Shown one piece after another: positions 1 through 8,621 of a stretch of 64,000 nucleotides of DNA. The notes beneath the pieces are model-generated. The model worked only from the letters and a program-made list of their open reading frames with translations. It was not told the DNA's origin and did no database searches. The DNA comes from Pseudarcicella hirudinis (lineage in GTDB: Bacteria > Bacteroidota > Bacteroidia > Cytophagales > Spirosomataceae): positions 282,331 to 346,330 of the forward strand of contig NZ_FOXH01000003.1 in NCBI RefSeq assembly GCF_900115665.1, in the 5' to 3' direction. A program made the position numbers and the translations under genes. Numbering within the stretch: the stretch's first letter is position 1; each line of letters starts with the position of its first letter.

Positions 1-720
1 CAATCTCCCGCTGATTTTGGCCCGTTCAGAAAGTAAACTGTCCCAATGTTCAGTATTTTTCCAGAAGATTTGCTTCATTTCGAATAAGGCCTCAGGATTA
101 TAAGTTGCCAGTTGGTTTGAAAATACTGTTATTCTTTCGTCCATTTCCTGAGTGGTAGAAAATACTTCTGAAAACAATCCCTTTTGGTTTGCCCATTCTG
201 CAGAATAAAATTCTGTAGGGTTGAGACACATAGCTGAAAATGCGGAAAATCCTATTTTCCGTTCTACAGCCGGAGCTATAACAAAAGGCCCGATACCAAT
301 ACTTAACTCACTTAATTTGATAGAAGCCTGCTGAGTAGCAAAGCAATAATCAGCTGCCGCAGCAATACCCACACCTCCTCCGACCGCTTTACCCTGAACT
401 CTTCCTATAATTATTTTCGGAGAATTTCTGCAGGCATTGATCACTTTTGCAAAACCAGAGAAGAAAGAATCTCCTCCTGCTTCATCCTTAATTGCCAGTA
501 ATTCATTAAAATCTGCCCCCGAACAAAAAGTTCTGTCTCCGCCACTTTGCAAAATAATAATTTTCACTTCGGAAGATTGCCCAATTTTTTCTATAGTATA
601 TGCCAATTCTGACAAAAGTACAATTGGCATTGAGTTGGCCGGAGGATTTGAAAAAGTAATCTTAATGATACCTTCATCTGTACTTTCAGTCTTAATAGAA
701 GTGCTATTGTTATTTTGCAT
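1..720 (-). CDS. Enoyl-CoA hydratase/isomerase, methylglutaconyl-CoA hydratase-like (3' end outside window)
   Basis: Crotonase-fold protein read on the minus strand from ATG at 720; about 240 residues are visible and the stop lies beyond base 1, so only the last part of the roughly 260-residue family length is missing. The first oxyanion-hole segment is CSGADFNELL and the second is the glycine-rich AVGGGVGIAAAAD. The following SELSIGIGPFVIAPAV resembles the SEVxIGLxPAVISP segment of LiuC-type 3-methylglutaconyl-CoA hydratases rather than classical crotonase, which fits the carboxyltransferase at 2095 and HMG-CoA lyase at 8622. The leucine-pathway assignment is inference; membership of the crotonase family is clear. 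It is divergent from the acyl-CoA dehydrogenase at 892. Confidence 0.88.
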   Translation of the reverse strand, partial: MQNNNSTSIKTESTDEGIIKITFSNPPANSMPIVLLSELAYTIEKIGQSSEVKIIILQSGGDRTFCSGADFNELLAIKDEAGGDSFFSGFAKVINACRNSPKIIIGRVQGKAVGGGVGIAAAADYCFATQQASIKLSELSIGIGPFVIAPAVERKIGFSAFSAMCLNPTEFYSAEWANQKGLFSEVFSTTQEMDERITVFSNQLATYNPEALFEMKQIFWKNTEHWDSLLSERAKISGRL

Positions 721-891
721 AATGAAAATATTTTGAGAAACTTAAGCATTATTCATAGAAATATGTGTTAGATTACTACATATTTGAATAGTTAAAATAG
801 GAAAAAAGGAGGTAGAAAAGCAATTCTTAAATCGTCAATTCTGAAAACAAAACTATAAGAAAACACTTTATCAACAAATTAACTCTTGAAA

Positions 892-2031
892 ATGTACAAT
901 ACTGAAAGTTTAGAATTAGTTCGTCAGTCAGCCCGGGATTTCGCTCAGCGTTACATCCTTCCACATGTTATGGAGTGGGATGAATCTCAAGTATTTCCAA
1001 TAGATTTAATGCATAAACTTGGAGAACATGGATTTTTAGGTGTTCTGGTCCCTGAAATTTACGGAGGTGCAGGTTTGGGTTATCAGGAATATGTAAGTGT
1101 TATTGAAGAGGTTGCAAAGGTATGTGGCTCTATCGGATTATCCGTAGCTGCCCATAATTCTTTGTGTACCAATCACATTCTTCAATTTGGTAATGAAGAA
1201 CAAAAAATGAAATATCTGCCATTACTCGCAAGTGGTAAATGGATCGGAGCCTGGGCATTGACTGAAGCCAATTCCGGCTCAGATTCAGCAAGAATGAGTT
1301 GTGTTGCCAGAAGAGAAGGAGATGAATATGTAATCAACGGGGCAAAGAACTGGATTACGCACGGAAAATCGTCCAATGTGGTAGTAGTAATGACAAGAAC
1401 AGGAGAATCCGGTACCAGAAATAACAGCACAGCTTTTATTGTAGAAAGAACTAATCCGGGTTTGAAATTTGGCAAAAAAGAGAATAAATTAGGTATGAGA
1501 GCTTCTGAAACAGCAGAGGTCATTCTGGAAGATTGTCGGGTTCCGCTTTCAGCACGCCTTGGAGAGGAAGGAGATGGATTTAAGCAGGCAATGAAAATTT
1601 TGGATGGAGGAAGGATTTCTATTGCAGCTTTATCACTCGGGATTGCCAAAGGGGCTTTGGCTGCTGCGGCACGTTATGCTCAGGAACGCCAGCAATTCGG
1701 ACAACCTATTGCCAATTTTCAGGGAATAAGCTTCAAACTGGCAGAAATGGCGACTAAAGTACACGGAGCAGAATTAATGACGAGGCATGCCTCTGCACTT
1801 AAAATGGAAGGCACATCTATGACTAAAGAAGCTGCGATGGCTAAATATTATGCTTCGGAAGTGGCTGTTGAAGTGTCAACCGATGCCGTTCAGATTTTTG
1901 GAGGGTATGGTTATACCAAAGATTTTCCGGTTGAAAAGTTTTATCGTGACTCAAAACTTTGCACAATTGGCGAAGGGACGTCGGAAATACAGAAAATTGT
2001 GATTGCCAGAGAAATACTAAAAGAATACTAA
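892..2031 (+). CDS. Acyl-CoA dehydrogenase (short/branched-chain type)
   Basis: FAD-dependent acyl-CoA dehydrogenase of 379 residues, the normal length. It has the LTEANSGSDSARM flavin-binding segment in the middle and the C-terminal GEGTSEIQKIVIARE block, where Glu361 is the expected catalytic base. It would oxidise acyl-CoA to the 2,3-enoyl-CoA and pass electrons to ETF. The frame extends two codons upstream to a TTG, but the ATG at 892 is the better start. A strong hairpin terminator follows, then the carboxyltransferase. With that neighbour, isovaleryl-CoA is a plausible substrate, but butyryl-CoA or another short acyl-CoA cannot be excluded from sequence. Confidence 0.93.
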   Translation: MYNTESLELVRQSARDFAQRYILPHVMEWDESQVFPIDLMHKLGEHGFLGVLVPEIYGGAGLGYQEYVSVIEEVAKVCGSIGLSVAAHNSLCTNHILQFGNEEQKMKYLPLLASGKWIGAWALTEANSGSDSARMSCVARREGDEYVINGAKNWITHGKSSNVVVVMTRTGESGTRNNSTAFIVERTNPGLKFGKKENKLGMRASETAEVILEDCRVPLSARLGEEGDGFKQAMKILDGGRISIAALSLGIAKGALAAAARYAQERQQFGQPIANFQGISFKLAEMATKVHGAELMTRHASALKMEGTSMTKEAAMAKYYASEVAVEVSTDAVQIFGGYGYTKDFPVEKFYRDSKLCTIGEGTSEIQKIVIAREILKEY

Positions 2032-2041
2032 ACACCGAAAC

Positions 2042-2074
2042 AAACCCCTGAAGCTGTAAAGCCTCAGGGGTTTT
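2042..2074 (+). terminator. Intrinsic terminator after acyl-CoA dehydrogenase
   Basis: Perfect 10-bp arms AAACCCCTGA and TCAGGGGTTT separated by about 11 bases and followed by T residues, starting 11 bases after the stop codon at 2031. Confidence 0.85.
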
Positions 2075-2094
2075 AAATAATAATTTGCAGAATT

Positions 2095-3705
2095 ATGTCA
2101 GCAGAAGCAAACAAAGCCGCCCTTGCCGAAATGAGAAAACGCCAGGAAGTAATTAACCTGGGTGGAGGATTAAAAAATATACAGAAACATCGGGATAAAG
2201 GCAGACTGACTGCCAGAGAACGGGTTGCTTATCTGATTGATGAAGGAACCGAATTTATGGAAATAGGTTCTTTTGTCGGATATGAAATGTATCAGGAATA
2301 TGGTGGCTGTCCGGCGGGAGGAACAGTTGGCGGAATCGGATATGTTTCCGGCCGTCAGTGTGTTATTGTGGCAAATGACCCTACTGTAAAAGCTGGGGCT
2401 TATTTTCCGATAACGGCTAAAAAGAACCTCCGTTTACAGGAAATAGCGATGCAAAATCATTTGCCGATTATTTATTTGGTGGATAGTGCAGGGGTTTTTC
2501 TACCTATGCAGGATGAAATTTTTCCTGATAAAGAGCATTTTGGAAGGGTTTTTTACAACAATTCTCAAATGAGTGCTATGGGAATTACCCAGATTTCTGC
2601 TGTTTTGGGAAGTTGTGTGGCAGGCGGAGCTTATTTACCGATTATGTCAGATGAGACTCTGATGGTTGAAGGACAAAGTTCTATTTTTCTGGCCGGCCCT
2701 TATCTTGTGAGAGCAGCAGTAGGAGAGGAGATTGATGCTGAAACCCTGGGAGGTGCAGTTACTCATACAGAGATTTCCGGGATTGCTGATTATAAATTCA
2801 AAACAGAGCAGGAGTGCCTGGATCAGGTAAAGAGAAATATTTCTAAGCTTGGTAAAAAAGAATCAGCCGGTTTTGACAGAACTGTTTCTAAAATGCCATT
2901 AAAGAATCCGGAAGAGATTTATGGAATTTTACCGGAAAGCCGTCAGAAAACGTATGATATGAGGGAGATTATAGAACGCCTGGTTGATGATTCTGAATTT
3001 GATGAATATAAACGGGATTATGGCAAAACGATACTTTGTGGTTATGCCAGAATTGATGGCTGGGCCGTTGGAATTGTAGCCAATCAGCGGGTTATAACCA
3101 AAACAGCCAAAGGGGAAGTACAGATTGGCGGGGTAATTTATAATGATTCGGCAGATAAGGCTTCGCGTTTTATCATGAACTGTAACCAAAAGCAGATTCC
3201 TTTAGTATTTTTACAGGATGTAACAGGTTTCATGGTCGGAAGCCGTTCTGAACATTCCGGAATAACAAAAGATGGTGCTAAAATGGTAAATGCTGTTGCC
3301 AATTCAATTGTACCTAAATTTACCATTGTCATTGGAAATTCCTACGGAGCGGGGAATTATGCCATGTGTGGAAAAGCATATGATCCAAGGTTGATCTTTG
3401 CATGGCCTTCAGCTAAAATTGCGGTAATGGGAGGAGAGCAGGCTGCGAAAACGCTGCTTCAGACCAATATTGCTTCTATGAAAGCGAAAGGAAAGGAACT
3501 TACTAAAGAAGAGGAAGAAAAGCAGCTGAATGAAATAACAGAGAGATATAATAAGCAGACTACTCCTTATTATGCAGCATCAAGGCTTTGGGTAGATGAA
3601 ATTATTGATCCATTGGAAACCAGACAATTAATTTCGAAAGGAATTGAAGCTGCGAATCAGGCACCGATTGAAAAGGATTTTAAATTAGGTGTTTTGCAGG
3701 TGTAA
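2095..3705 (+). CDS. Acyl-CoA carboxylase carboxyltransferase (beta) subunit, methylcrotonyl-CoA carboxylase type
   Basis: Biotin-dependent carboxyltransferase of 536 residues with N- and C-terminal crotonase-like halves. The N half carries VDSAGVFLPMQDEIFPD, then HFGRVFYNNSQMSAMG and GSCVAGGAYLPIMSDE, the pattern of methylcrotonyl-CoA carboxylase beta rather than propionyl-CoA carboxylase beta. The C half has GFMVGSRSEHSGI and the glycine-rich GNSYGAGNYAMCGKA. It would transfer carboxyl from carboxybiotin to 3-methylcrotonyl-CoA in leucine degradation. The partner biotin carboxylase/BCCP subunit is not in the window. ATG at 2095 is the only sensible start, 21 bases after the preceding terminator. 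Substrate assignment is by motif and context. Confidence 0.9.
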   Translation: MSAEANKAALAEMRKRQEVINLGGGLKNIQKHRDKGRLTARERVAYLIDEGTEFMEIGSFVGYEMYQEYGGCPAGGTVGGIGYVSGRQCVIVANDPTVKAGAYFPITAKKNLRLQEIAMQNHLPIIYLVDSAGVFLPMQDEIFPDKEHFGRVFYNNSQMSAMGITQISAVLGSCVAGGAYLPIMSDETLMVEGQSSIFLAGPYLVRAAVGEEIDAETLGGAVTHTEISGIADYKFKTEQECLDQVKRNISKLGKKESAGFDRTVSKMPLKNPEEIYGILPESRQKTYDMREIIERLVDDSEFDEYKRDYGKTILCGYARIDGWAVGIVANQRVITKTAKGEVQIGGVIYNDSADKASRFIMNCNQKQIPLVFLQDVTGFMVGSRSEHSGITKDGAKMVNAVANSIVPKFTIVIGNSYGAGNYAMCGKAYDPRLIFAWPSAKIAVMGGEQAAKTLLQTNIASMKAKGKELTKEEEEKQLNEITERYNKQTTPYYAASRLWVDEIIDPLETRQLISKGIEAANQAPIEKDFKLGVLQV

Positions 3706-3861
3706 CCGCTGTTTTTATAAGGATAGAGCGAGAGAGTCAGAGGGTGGCAGAAAATCAGCAAATACATATTTCTGTCATCTTATAATTTTAATAATTGATA
3801 TTGTCAGATATAGATTGAAAAGAATCTGTATCGAAAGATTTATACTCACTTCATCATACTA

Positions 3862-5238
3862 ATGTTAAAAAATTCGATTACTACCTCAATTTTCGATTTA
3901 TTCAAAGTCGGACCTGGCCCCTCCAGCTCTCATACAATCGGACCCATGAAGGCAGCGTATGATTTCCTGCGGGAAATTAATAAACTACCTGAAACAATTA
4001 TCTCTGATGCCCTTTCAATACATATTCATTTGTACGGATCGCTAAGTGCTACCGGAAAAGGTCATGGAACTGACAGAGCAATTGTTGCGGGTTTATCAGG
4101 CTGGCAGCCAGATGCCTGTGATCCGGTGAAATTTACAGCGATTCTTAAAGATTCTTCTGAAAAATATCCGGTAAATGTGCTTGGAAATCAGGTTTTCATT
4201 AATGCTGAGAATTTCTTCTTCGAAAAAGGCCGTTATGATTCTCCACATGCCAATACAATGGTCCTCAGATTATTGAATGGTTCGGAAATAATCCTCGAAC
4301 ACGAATATTACTCAATAGGAGGAGGATTTATTTACCGGAAAGGAGAAAAACCGGATGCTGATGAAACCAGACAACCCCGTTATTCCTATGCGAGCATGAA
4401 GGAATTAAAAGCGCATCTTGAAAAAGAAAAGATTTCCCTGACTGATTTCATGATTGCCAATGAAATGGCATTAACGGGTGCTTCAAGAAAGGAAATAGAA
4501 CGGAAAATAGATACGATTCTTGATTTCATGCATAAGGCAGTAAAACGTGGTCTGAAAGATAAGCATGTTTTGCCAGGTACAATTAAACTTCGCAGAAAAG
4601 CACCATTATTGTACCAAAAAGCTAAAAATCTGGCGTTGACAAGTGATAGCTTCCTGATTTTTCTGAATGCATATTGTTTAGCGGCTTCTGAGGAGAATGC
4701 CGCAGGAAATATTGTAGTTACGGCTCCGACCTCCGGCGCATCAGGTGTAATACCCGGGGTGACTTATCTGATCAAAAATCATTTTCATTATTCACCTCAA
4801 CTGATGCGGGAGGGAATGCTTGCCGCTGCGGCAATTGGTTTTCTGGTAAAACATAATGCAAGTATTTCCGGAGCTGAGATGGGTTGTATGGGAGAAATTG
4901 GCTCTGCCTCAGCTATGGCTGCGGCAATGCTGACTTATTGTGCAACAAAAAATATAAATGCCATGGAAGCATCTGCTGAAATTGCAATAGAACATCATTT
5001 AGGTATGACCTGTGATCCGATTGGGGGCTATGTGCAAATTCCTTGTATTGAGCGTAACGCAATGGGTGCAGTAAAGGCGTACAATGCCTTTTTGCTGGCA
5101 ACAGCAGGAGATAGCTCTTTGCAGAAGATTTCTCTGGATAGTGTGATTAAAGTAATGAAAGCAACCGGAAAAGATATGTCCAAAAAGTATAAAGAAACCT
5201 CTGAAGCAGGCCTGGCCTTAAGTGCCACAGAATGTTAA
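3862..5238 (+). CDS. sdaA: L-serine ammonia-lyase, iron-sulfur dependent, single-chain type
   Basis: Converts L-serine to pyruvate and ammonia. The 458-residue protein has the beta domain at the N terminus (VGPGPSSSHTIGPMKAA) fused to the alpha domain, the single-chain form. The alpha domain shows APTSGASGVIPG and three cysteine-containing motifs expected to hold the [4Fe-4S] cluster: MGCMGEIGSASAM, GMTCDPIGG and IPCIERNAMGA. It is a stand-alone gene with a clear terminator 43 bases downstream; 156 bases upstream of the start hold no recognisable feature. No frame damage. Confidence 0.95.
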   Translation: MLKNSITTSIFDLFKVGPGPSSSHTIGPMKAAYDFLREINKLPETIISDALSIHIHLYGSLSATGKGHGTDRAIVAGLSGWQPDACDPVKFTAILKDSSEKYPVNVLGNQVFINAENFFFEKGRYDSPHANTMVLRLLNGSEIILEHEYYSIGGGFIYRKGEKPDADETRQPRYSYASMKELKAHLEKEKISLTDFMIANEMALTGASRKEIERKIDTILDFMHKAVKRGLKDKHVLPGTIKLRRKAPLLYQKAKNLALTSDSFLIFLNAYCLAASEENAAGNIVVTAPTSGASGVIPGVTYLIKNHFHYSPQLMREGMLAAAAIGFLVKHNASISGAEMGCMGEIGSASAMAAAMLTYCATKNINAMEASAEIAIEHHLGMTCDPIGGYVQIPCIERNAMGAVKAYNAFLLATAGDSSLQKISLDSVIKVMKATGKDMSKKYKETSEAGLALSATEC

Positions 5239-5280
5239 ATATCGGAATGCCTGAAAATTTTGACAAACTTAGCGAACATG

Positions 5281-5314
5281 AAAAAGGATTGAGCGTTAAA
5301 CCTCAATCCTTTTT
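5281..5314 (+). terminator. Intrinsic terminator after sdaA
   Basis: Perfect 13-bp arms AAAAAGGATTGAG (5281-5293) and CTCAATCCTTTTT (5302-5314) with an 8-base loop. The T run also makes it usable in the other direction, toward the convergent gene at 5646. Confidence 0.88.
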
Positions 5315-5346
5315 GTGAAAATGTAAGTAATTAACAGCATAGTAAA

Positions 5347-5640
5347 TACTTTATCTCCTATGTGCCCTATATTCCTATGTGGTTTCAGTCATAGCGAATA
5401 CAACCCCAAACTTTATTTCCTATGTGTCCTATGTTCCTATGCGGTTTCAGTGATAGGAATAGAAAACCCCAGCTTTGTATTCTATGTGCCCTATATTCCT
5501 ATGTGGTTTCAGTGATAGGAATAGAAAACCCCAGCTTTGTATTCTATGTGCCCTATATTCCTATGCGGTTTCAGTCATAGCGAATACAACCCCGAACTTT
5601 ATATCCTATGTGTCCTATGTTTCTATGTGGTTGCAATGTT
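5347..5640 (+). repeat. Tandem array of the CTATGTG-core repeat, exact 62-bp period
   Basis: Five cores of about 28-30 bases start at 5357, 5419, 5481, 5543 and 5605, exactly 62 apart. Each begins YCTATGTGYCC and ends CTATGYGGTT. The roughly 33-base linkers come in two versions: type A (containing GTCATAGCGAATACAACCCC) after cores 1 and 4, and type B (containing GTGATAGGAATAGAAAACCCC) after cores 2 and 3, giving an A-B-B-A order. The array fills the convergent gap between sdaA and the outer-membrane gene. It has open frames encoding a repeated MCPIFLCGF peptide, which I treat as chance. The same core recurs at 32261-32602 and 40082-40422. The repetitive linkers rule out a CRISPR array. Confidence 0.95.
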
Positions 5641-5645
5641 ACCCT

Positions 5646-6254
5646 TTAAATACTACCAATAGGAAAACTAACTCCAAGATTAACGCTCAGCCCACGGTTA
5701 GTCATCGTTACATTTGGATCTTTGGAAATATCAATGAGTCCGATGCCATAACGAACATCAAAATTAATCCATGATTTACTACCTAAGTTGTAATTAAGCC
5801 CTCCTCCTAACGTTGCACCAAAATCTACAGCATTGAATCTGGTGCCATCAGGGTTGATATCATTTCCGGCTTTATTGCTGGAATTAAGAAGAAAATTCAA
5901 ATGTGGCCCGACAAAAAGTTTCGGTCTGATAGAACCAGCCTCGTTTTTTGTACCAAAATAATAAGTAGCTAAAACAGGAACCTGAATATAATTAAGGTTA
6001 ATCTGATCTGTATTTTCATTAATATTTGCTCCCATCTGACTATAAAGTATCTGAGCTCCTATTCCGAAGGAAGTTTTAATACTATAGTTGAAAAACCCTC
6101 CTGCTACCAGGCCAGGTTTTAAAGAAGTATTTTTTAGTCCGTGCAAATCGGCGAAATTGACACCAACTGTTGGTCCGAAAGAAAGGTTCTGTGCCATAGA
6201 AAGTTTACCTGCCAGGACAAGAACCGCTGTCATCATTACAATTTTTTTCAGCAT
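5646..6254 (-). CDS. Outer-membrane beta-barrel protein (PorT/OMP_b-brl family), secreted
   Basis: About 202 residues if started at ATG 6254, which places a clean signal peptide (MLKKIVMMTAVLVLAGKLSMAQ) at the N terminus; the frame extends 13 codons further upstream without one. The mature part alternates polar and aromatic residues in short strands, opens with LSFGPTVGVNFADLHG and ends in a barrel-like strand, typical of the small Bacteroidota porin-like family often annotated as PorT-family. No enzyme function is suggested. Its 3' end abuts the repeat array at 5347-5640. The actual ligand or role is unknown. Confidence 0.8.
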   Translation of the reverse strand: MLKKIVMMTAVLVLAGKLSMAQNLSFGPTVGVNFADLHGLKNTSLKPGLVAGGFFNYSIKTSFGIGAQILYSQMGANINENTDQINLNYIQVPVLATYYFGTKNEAGSIRPKLFVGPHLNFLLNSSNKAGNDINPDGTRFNAVDFGATLGGGLNYNLGSKSWINFDVRYGIGLIDISKDPNVTMTNRGLSVNLGVSFPIGSI

Positions 6255-6459
6255 AAGATTAAGATTTTGTGAATGGAAAAAACAGAAATGCAAGCGTTGA
6301 AAACAGATGCATTTTGTTTCTAAAACCCTTGAAATTGTGTTTTATTGAATAGAAATGAGTAAGCGGTAAGCTAAAAACAACAATAAATTAAGCTGTTTTG
6401 GAAAGAGTATTATTAATCAGGAAGTTATGAAAGCTGATTACGGGATGAAAAAAGTAAGA

Positions 6460-6496
6460 AAAGGCAGAGAAAACAACCGGGAATTTCTCTGCCTTT
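6460..6496 (-). terminator. Intrinsic terminator after glutaryl-CoA dehydrogenase gene
   Basis: Perfect 13-bp arms AAAGGCAGAGAAA (6460-6472) and TTTCTCTGCCTTT (6484-6496). On the minus strand it is followed by a T-rich stretch and sits 20 bases past the stop codon at 6516. Confidence 0.85.
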
Positions 6497-6515
6497 CATG
6501 AAAATGCCGAAGGTT

Positions 6516-7712
6516 TCAGACGAAGGCCTGAATACCTGTAATTTCTTTCCCTAAAATAAGTAAGTGAATATCCTGCGTACCTTCATAAGTTACAACCGAC
6601 TCGAGGTTCATCATATGTCTCATGATCGGATACTCACCGGTAATGCCCATGCCCCCATGAATCTGCCGGGCCTCACGGGCAATGTTTAATGCAATTTCCA
6701 CATTATTTCTTTTGGCAAGGGATATCTGAGCTGAGGAGGCTTTCCCAGCATTTTTCAACATTCCCAAACGCCAGCAGACCAATTGAGCTTTTGTAATTTC
6801 TGTCAGCATTTCTGCCAGTTTCTTTTGTATCAGTTGAAAAGACGCAATGGGTTTGTCAAACTGAATTCTTTCCAGAGCATATCTTCGGGCCGAATCATAG
6901 CAATCCATTGCGGCACCTAATGCTCCCCATGCGATACCATAACGGGCATTATCCAGACATTTCAGAGGGCCTTTTAAGCCATCAATATTGGGAAGAATAT
7001 TCTCTTTGGGAATTTTAACGTTGTCAAAAACCAGTTCTCCTGTACAGCTCGCCCGAAGAGACCATTTTCCATGAATTTCCGGGGTGGAGAATCCTTCCAT
7101 TCCACGTTCTGCGATAACGCCTTTCACCCTTCCTTGCTCATTTTTTGCCCAAACTACAGCAATATCTGCCTTAGGAGCATTGGAAATCCACATCTTTGAA
7201 CCATTAAGCAGAAAGTGATCGCCCATATCTTTCAGATTAGTTTTCATTCCGGAAGGATTTGAACCAAAATCCGGTTCTGTTAATCCGAAACAGCCTAAGA
7301 AATCTCCGGAAGCTAATTTAGGCAAATATTTATGCCGCTGATCCTCTGAACCAAAAGCATAGATAGGAAACATAACCAATGAACCTTGCACTGATGCTGT
7401 AGAACGCATTCCGGAATCTCCCCGCTCAATTTCCTGCATCATAAGACCGTAGGAAATATAATCTAGCCCTCCAGCCCCGTATTCCTGAGGAATTGTAGGC
7501 CCGAAAATGCCCATTTCTCCCATTTTTTTAACTAAATGTTCTGGGAAAACGGCTCTTTGACAAGCATCTTCAATGATAGGCGAAATCTCCTTTTTGACAA
7601 AATCTCTTACAGATTGACGAATCAGTTTATGCTCATCCGTCAATAAGTCATCAATTTCATAAAAGTCTGGGGATTCAAATATATCGGTGCGGGAAGAATG
7701 ATGGAAGTTCAT
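6516..7712 (-). CDS. gcdH: Glutaryl-CoA dehydrogenase
   Basis: 398-residue flavoprotein that oxidatively decarboxylates glutaryl-CoA to crotonyl-CoA in lysine/tryptophan breakdown. It differs from the general acyl-CoA dehydrogenase at 892 in having the glutaryl-specific run SVQGSLVMFPIYAFGSE, then CFGLTEPDFGSNPSGM, NARYGIAWGALGA, and TYEGTQDIHLLILGKEITG at the C terminus with Glu377 as the catalytic base. These match known GCDH proteins closely along the whole length. ATG at 7712 is the start. Minus-strand single gene with its own terminator; divergent from the outer-membrane gene at 7934. Confidence 0.95.
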   Translation of the reverse strand: MNFHHSSRTDIFESPDFYEIDDLLTDEHKLIRQSVRDFVKKEISPIIEDACQRAVFPEHLVKKMGEMGIFGPTIPQEYGAGGLDYISYGLMMQEIERGDSGMRSTASVQGSLVMFPIYAFGSEDQRHKYLPKLASGDFLGCFGLTEPDFGSNPSGMKTNLKDMGDHFLLNGSKMWISNAPKADIAVVWAKNEQGRVKGVIAERGMEGFSTPEIHGKWSLRASCTGELVFDNVKIPKENILPNIDGLKGPLKCLDNARYGIAWGALGAAMDCYDSARRYALERIQFDKPIASFQLIQKKLAEMLTEITKAQLVCWRLGMLKNAGKASSAQISLAKRNNVEIALNIAREARQIHGGMGITGEYPIMRHMMNLESVVTYEGTQDIHLLILGKEITGIQAFV

Positions 7713-7933
7713 AAGCTGAGTTTGTTGTTGAAAATCAATATTATCAAATAGTTTGATTTATTGCAAAAAATTGAGATATGATATTAATTGTCAGGTAAGC
7801 ACTACCGTTAGATAAGAATCAGGTGTTTTTCTTAAGAAGTAATTTGTGCAGGAATGGAGATTGGATCAAATTTGTGGTTTAAAATCTATATGTAAACTAT
7901 TAATTAATCTTTATTAAAACAATCAGAAAATTT

Positions 7934-8548
7934 ATGAAAAAGGTATTGTTTATTGTTCTAACAATTATTGGATTCAGTGCAACAAGTTCTGCACAGGTTC
8001 GTTACGGGATCAAAGCCGGGGCTAACTTTGCAACCATTACAGCTTCATACGCAGGTTCAAGTTCCAGTTCTGGAACATTGATCGGATATCACGGAGGTAT
8101 TGTTTTAGACGCACCTTTGTCTGAGAAATGGTCTCTTCAACCAAATTTATTATATTCTCTTAAAGGAGGAAAAAGTGATGCATCTTCTACTTCCAGCGGA
8201 GGCACAGGTAAACTTAGCTATATCGAATTGCCGGTTAATGCAGCTTATCATATAACAGATCAGTTCTTAATCGGAGCCGGACCTTATGTTGGTTACTTGT
8301 TGAGTGTATCCAATGATCAGGGATCATCGTCAACCGACGGAGTCAATAAGATTGATTATGGTGTAAATGCAATGGTAAGTTATGAAATTACGGAAGGATT
8401 GGTTTTGGGTGCAAACTATTCTTATGGTTTGGCAAACACTATAGATATGAACTATATTAATCAGCAATCCGGAGGTTTTGGATCTCTTTTGGGAGATATT
8501 TCTGCGAAAAACAGAGTAATTGGTGTTTCATTGACTAAGTTTTTTTAG
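7934..8548 (+). CDS. Outer-membrane beta-barrel protein (PorT/OMP_b-brl family), secreted
   Basis: 204 residues with signal peptide MKKVLFIVLTIIGFSATSSAQ, then a barrel with serine/glycine-rich loops (SYAGSSSSSGTL, SSTSSGGTG). It shares the overall plan of the protein at 5646 (QVRYGIKAGANFATI near the start; an antiparallel strand pattern; aromatic C-terminal residue in SLTKFF), so the two are distant relatives flanking gcdH. Probably an integral outer-membrane protein; ligand and function unknown. Confidence 0.8.
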   Translation: MKKVLFIVLTIIGFSATSSAQVRYGIKAGANFATITASYAGSSSSSGTLIGYHGGIVLDAPLSEKWSLQPNLLYSLKGGKSDASSTSSGGTGKLSYIELPVNAAYHITDQFLIGAGPYVGYLLSVSNDQGSSSTDGVNKIDYGVNAMVSYEITEGLVLGANYSYGLANTIDMNYINQQSGGFGSLLGDISAKNRVIGVSLTKFF

Positions 8549-8564
8549 AATAAAGCCTTTTAAG

Positions 8565-8606
8565 AAGCAAGGGTGTTTCATTGATTTGAAACACCCTTGC
8601 TTTTTT
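8565..8606. terminator. Bidirectional terminator between outer-membrane gene and HMG-CoA lyase gene
   Basis: Arms AAGCAAGGGTGTTTCA and TGAAACACCCTTGCTT form a 16-bp stem with a short loop, followed by a T run on the plus strand. It lies between convergent genes ending at 8548 and 8622. Confidence 0.88.
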
Positions 8607-8621
8607 ACGGAAGGTTGTTTT

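Noticed and set aside
5347-5640. CRISPR array
   Set aside because: Repeat and linker lengths (about 28 and 34) look CRISPR-like, but linkers are duplicated (two types only), the core is an internally repetitive intergenic element, it recurs with other linker lengths elsewhere and there are no cas genes.
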